Of a DNA stretch of 64,000 nt, positions 60,460-64,000 are shown piece by piece. Under the pieces are notes generated by a model, which saw nothing but the letters and a program-made list of their open reading frames with translations, ran no database searches and was not told the DNA's origin. This stretch comes from Calliopum simillimum (Eukaryota > Arthropoda > Insecta > Diptera > Lauxaniidae). The DNA lies in the NCBI GenBank assembly GCA_951812925.1, contig OX638370.1:114590897-114654896 (forward strand), written 5' to 3'. The translations under genes and the position numbers were made by a program. Numbering within the stretch: the first letter of the stretch is position 1; each line of letters begins with the position of its first letter.

Positions 60460-60762
60460 ATGAACAAACTACAGCCACCACAAAGGTGCGCTAAACAAGA
60501 GCACAAAAAAAAAAAGAAACCAAGTAAGCCTGAAAGAAGGAAAACAGAAGAAAGTTTGCCTTTTTATGGCAGCCAAGTTCATAAAATTAAATTGACAACT
60601 TCCTTACAGCCGAACGCCATTTTTAACATACAGCAGCATCAGCGCTCTGTCAAAGTGAACGATGATGACGATGAGCTGCCGCCATTAACAGACAGAGGGT
60701 CGAAATTTTTTGGTTGTAGTTGTTTTTATTGCTGTGTATTGCGGCGAAAGTGGTTCCAATAA
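60460..60762 (+). CDS. Doubtful 100-aa open frame
   Basis: It starts at an ATG and encodes a Lys/Gln-rich N-terminus (QEHKKKKKPSKPERR), an acidic run (NDDDDELPPLTD) and a Cys-rich end (GCSCFYCCVLRRKW). The composition is less biased than in neighbouring open frames, but no family is recognised, and there is no promoter, splice or neighbour evidence. It may be part of an untranslated exon or chance. Confidence 0.15.
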   Translation: MNKLQPPQRCAKQEHKKKKKPSKPERRKTEESLPFYGSQVHKIKLTTSLQPNAIFNIQQHQRSVKVNDDDDELPPLTDRGSKFFGCSCFYCCVLRRKWFQ

Positions 60763-61379
60763 ACCAAAACAACGTTATTAAAGAAGAAAAGGATCCAAGT
60801 AGCGCAAAAAAAGAAAAAAAAAAAAAACTAAATCGTCGTATCCTTAGACTTAATGTGTTGAGTATCCTGTATGCTACCTGTGTGTTACATTTTTAATGTG
60901 CGCCACAAATGACTTAACGAAAGGACTATACATTTTGGAAATGATTATGACGGTTTGTTTGGGTAGTGGAAATTTCTATTTCTTTTTTTGTTTTTTTTTG
61001 GTAAGGATCGATATAACCAATGAAGATGGCAAAATGGCTGGTTTCAAAAGTATCGTTTTAAGTAAGTTGTGAGGTAACATGTCGTTGAGCACTCGTTTGA
61101 TGCCTCTTAATATTTATTTTATATCGATTTTTGAATTTAAAAATTAATTTAATAAGATTTACCTTGTAACTAAATGTGTTAATCAGTATGATAAGAAATT
61201 TAAAGCAAACCAACAAAATAGTTGGACGATAGTGTAATAGATTAAATACCATAGTTTTAGTAACATGTGGTAGCTCCAGCTGTCACAGCAATCAGCTGTT
61301 CATCACACCGAGGTGAGTTGGGATGATTATAACCTCAGTGTAGGCAGAAAATATTGTCATTCCGGCGGCGTCCTGCAGC
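60763..61379. other. No gene seen
   Basis: AT-rich spacer leading into a more GC-rich tandem array. Confidence 0.45.
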
Positions 61380-61812
61380 GAGTAAAGGTAGTAAGTATAG
61401 TAGTTAGAGGTATTTAGCTAGAAAGGCATTGAGCTATGCCGATACTATGAAGGTGATGAACATAGTAGTTAGTCGCATTTAGTTAGAACGGTATTAAGCC
61501 AAGCCGAATCTGTAAGGGCGGAACGAAGAGTAGAAAGCCCTTTTGGTCGCTGTGTACTCACTTGTATTGAGCTTTGCCGATACTGCGGAGCCAAAATGGA
61601 CAATAGAGTGAATAAATTGATAGTCGGAATAGTTATATTAGTGACTCGTTCTTGCAAATGTTTCCGCACTTGTGCGAAGGGAACGGCACTAACCATTGGT
61701 CGATGTGTATTCGCTTCTATTGAACTATGTCGATACTGCGGAGCCGGAACGGACAATAGAGTGAATAGATTTATATTTGGGATAGTTGTAATGGTGACTC
61801 GTTCTGGCTAGT
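61380..61812. repeat. Tandem array, unit about 153 bases, 2 to 3 copies
   Basis: The phrase ATTGAGCTTTGCCGATACTG, then CGGAGCC, GGACAATAGAGTGAATA and GTGACTCGTTCT, is repeated with a period of 153 bases (for example GGACAATAGAG at 61594 and 61747), with a more diverged copy starting near 61425. Because 153 is a multiple of three, open frames persist on both strands (61596-61811 plus, 61469-61756 minus); neither resembles a known protein. Confidence 0.7.
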
Positions 61813-63519
61813 GGAGAAAACAATGAAAAACTTTAAACCGCTATAACTCATAAAATAGAAAAGCTAGAGGAGTCAAAGTTGACAAGTTTTAAAGTTCTAT
61901 GTCTTGAAAACTAGACAAAAAGATGTGAAAATTGTCACCCTTCTTACCGAAAATTTTGTATGTTCAGATATGGAACAGGTATCAGATTGCAATAATTCAA
62001 AAACTAAAAAAGAAAAAAGGAGTAAAAGCTGGCATGTGGGTAGCTTATAATCAATATCACTTAAGAGAAGAGACCACTCTTTTTCGTATAAATCGTTATC
62101 TGATCATATGGTATTTTATTGCATGACCAGAATTGGCTTCTCAGATCATGCGTTTTCAAAATGCGATTTATAAGGTGTAAGCTAAAGTTCTGACTTTTAG
62201 TTTTTGACAAAAAAAAATATAACGTTGAAGAATTTGATACTTTTCAGTGTAGTACTTTACCATAACTCTACCCAAAAAGCCATTATTTTTAAAGGAAACT
62301 ACGTAGAAAATAAATAAATGCAATAAAAGCAAAAAAAAAATAGTTAGTCATCTCCGCGCGGCAAAGAAATAAAAAGTCAACATTTTCTTGTCATTTTTGA
62401 CTTGAAAGATGAGCAAAACGTTTCATCACCACTTCCGTTTCCTTTTACATTTTTTTGACAGCATTTGCTTTTTGTGTGCCTACTCAGAGTTCACTTTCAC
62501 TTTAGACGTTTGGTGGGAAAGCAATTTTTGGCGTTTTTTCTTTTTTTATGATTTTTCTTTATCTTTTCTTTTATTTGTTTGACTTGTTTCTTTATTCATC
62601 TTAACTTTTTCTTAGCAAACATAAAAATTTATTTAAAATTTCGCATTTTATTTTTTGCTCCTATTTGTCTTTTGCCTTGGAACATTTCAAGTGGGTTATT
62701 TGTGGCCAAGTTTATTGGGCAACATTGGCTATTTGATCATTGTTGTTGCTTGACAACAGAAGCAGCAGCAGCAACATCAACGCTAAGCAGCAAAAGAAAG
62801 TGAAAAATGCGGTGCACAGCAACAAGAAGCTGAACACAATCAAATAACGCCACAACAATGGCCAAAAAGGACACCAAGTGAATGGGATTTCTTTCTTCTT
62901 CTTTACTCTGTTGCTGTTATACTTTCAAGTTTTGCCTTTTTCGCTTTATTACACTTTTCTATTTTTTTATTTCTTACTCTTTTAAGTTGTCTTTTCTTTC
63001 ACTTCATATACATTGAATTTATTTTCTTTTCTCATTCTTTCTCTTTTGCTGATTTGTTCAATTTCTTTATAAGGAGTTTTTTAAAGAAATTTTCAGAAAT
63101 TCGCTTTTTTCTTACTTTCTTGGTTTCTTTTTTGTTGTTACTCAAATGTCAAAAGCGCACAAAAACTTAAATCGAAAAAGTTTTGTTGAATTTTATTTGT
63201 TAGTGATTGAATACGAAACGGAAATAATCCTTTAAAAGTTTTTAAAAAAGCATTCACATACACACACGCACACATTAGGATACTTAGTTGAACACAAATG
63301 TTACAAGCATAAGACTACGTAACCTAAGAACGTGGATTATTGTTCCGAAGTTAATTGTACTAAGTCAAATTGGATGATTTGAGATATTTGTTGATTTTGT
63401 TAAAAAAAAAGAAATTTATATTACAAAGAAAAGCAACTGCACTTAAAATAAAATTAATACATCTGCATCCTTCCGCAGGATTACCAACAGTTCTCACAAA
63501 TTCAAACATACTGGGAAAA
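61813..63519. other. No gene seen
   Basis: AT-rich DNA, pyrimidine-rich at 62930-63130, with a short CAG-rich run near 62760. Confidence 0.45.
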
Positions 63520-63912
63520 AAACTGGTTTTCTGACTTGGTTTAGAGAAAAAATTTTCTTGAGTCACCCCAACGTCTTCGAGAAAATGTTTTGATGAAAAT
63601 TTTTAAGTTAATTGCATGAGCTTTCTAAAAATGTATTCGGTTTAAAGAGATTAAAAGGATTTCGAACATTTTTTTACCTCTTAAATTTATATTTTCAATT
63701 TAATTTCTTACTTTTTGGCTTTGACGGGCATTTTAGTATGAAAGAAGTTTTATTAAGATACCCATTCATACTTTTTTTTGGAAATCACGTTGAATTTCCT
63801 TTAATTTAGTAGTACATTAATCACATAAACTTTTATATTTGAGGTCAGAATTACTTTTACTCGCATGCTTCGCGCTTCATATGATGTGAATGCCCTTTAT
63901 TTACTGGACCCT
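63520..63912. mobile_element. F1 foldback family, left-arm copy at the window edge
   Basis: F1 landmarks in order: TTGAGTCACCCCAACGTCTT, TTGACGGGCATTTTAGTATG, and the centre CTCGCATGCTTCGCGCTTCATATGATG (in two parts from 63860). The right arm is not seen before the window ends. Confidence 0.65.
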
Positions 63913-64000
63913 GTGAGGACGCAAATCGGACCCATCATTTGCGTCCACATCGTGTGTTTCCAGTATTTAATGAAGTATTAATATAATTAAAATAACCCAC

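Overview
This is animal DNA, not bacterial. It is AT-rich and gene-poor, and the genes have short spliced introns (53 to 82 bases, GT...AG), TATA and initiator core promoters, AATAAA signals and many transposon relics. The gene families (dpr-type immunoglobulin protein, MBF2-like secreted protein, secreted fibrinogen-related proteins, mariner) and the intron sizes point to a fly (Diptera, probably a higher fly such as a tephritid or calyptrate). The species cannot be read from the window.

Only four host genes are supported. (1) 2620-3073 (+) is a complete two-exon gene for a small secreted protein, probably MBF2-like. (2) and (3) 17234-18115 (-) and 19056-19949 (-) are tandem, apparently intact three-exon genes for secreted fibrinogen-related (FReD) proteins of 250 and 252 residues. 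They share exon sizes, introns and upstream DNA, so they are a recent duplication. (4) 36582-37186 (-) is one internal exon of a dpr-family neuronal cell-surface gene. It ends inside the first immunoglobulin domain; its other exons were not found, so much of the DNA around it is probably intron.

The rest is mostly repeats. A foldback family, here called F1, has arms of about 450 bases that are inverted copies of each other around a conserved centre. It is present at 4448-4746, 12022-15013, 20590-21950, 25032-25585, 30862-31879 and 63520-63912. The 12-15 kb copy was invaded by a mariner (12362-13634, dead transposase) in one arm and by a TTAA-flanked element (13813-14508) in its centre. Other unrelated foldback elements lie at 3356-3787, 5863-6926, 9413-9860, 16416-16931, 20736-21452, 27861-28060 and 41066-41667. 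A segment of 3 to 3.7 kb is duplicated in direct orientation (20461-24195 and 24903-27833). Non-LTR retrotransposon fragments occur at 16165-16395 and 57690-58070, and possible LTR-element relics at 28788-29900 and 44509-45140.

The right half (about 37-64 kb) is intron-like or intergenic DNA rich in degenerate tandem arrays: a long TTCAA microsatellite (34652-35100), an approximately 84-base array (46555-47330), a C-poor array (51650-52415), an approximately 39-base array (56575-57660) and several arrays with 130 to 250-base periods. No CRISPR, rRNA or functional tRNA gene was seen.
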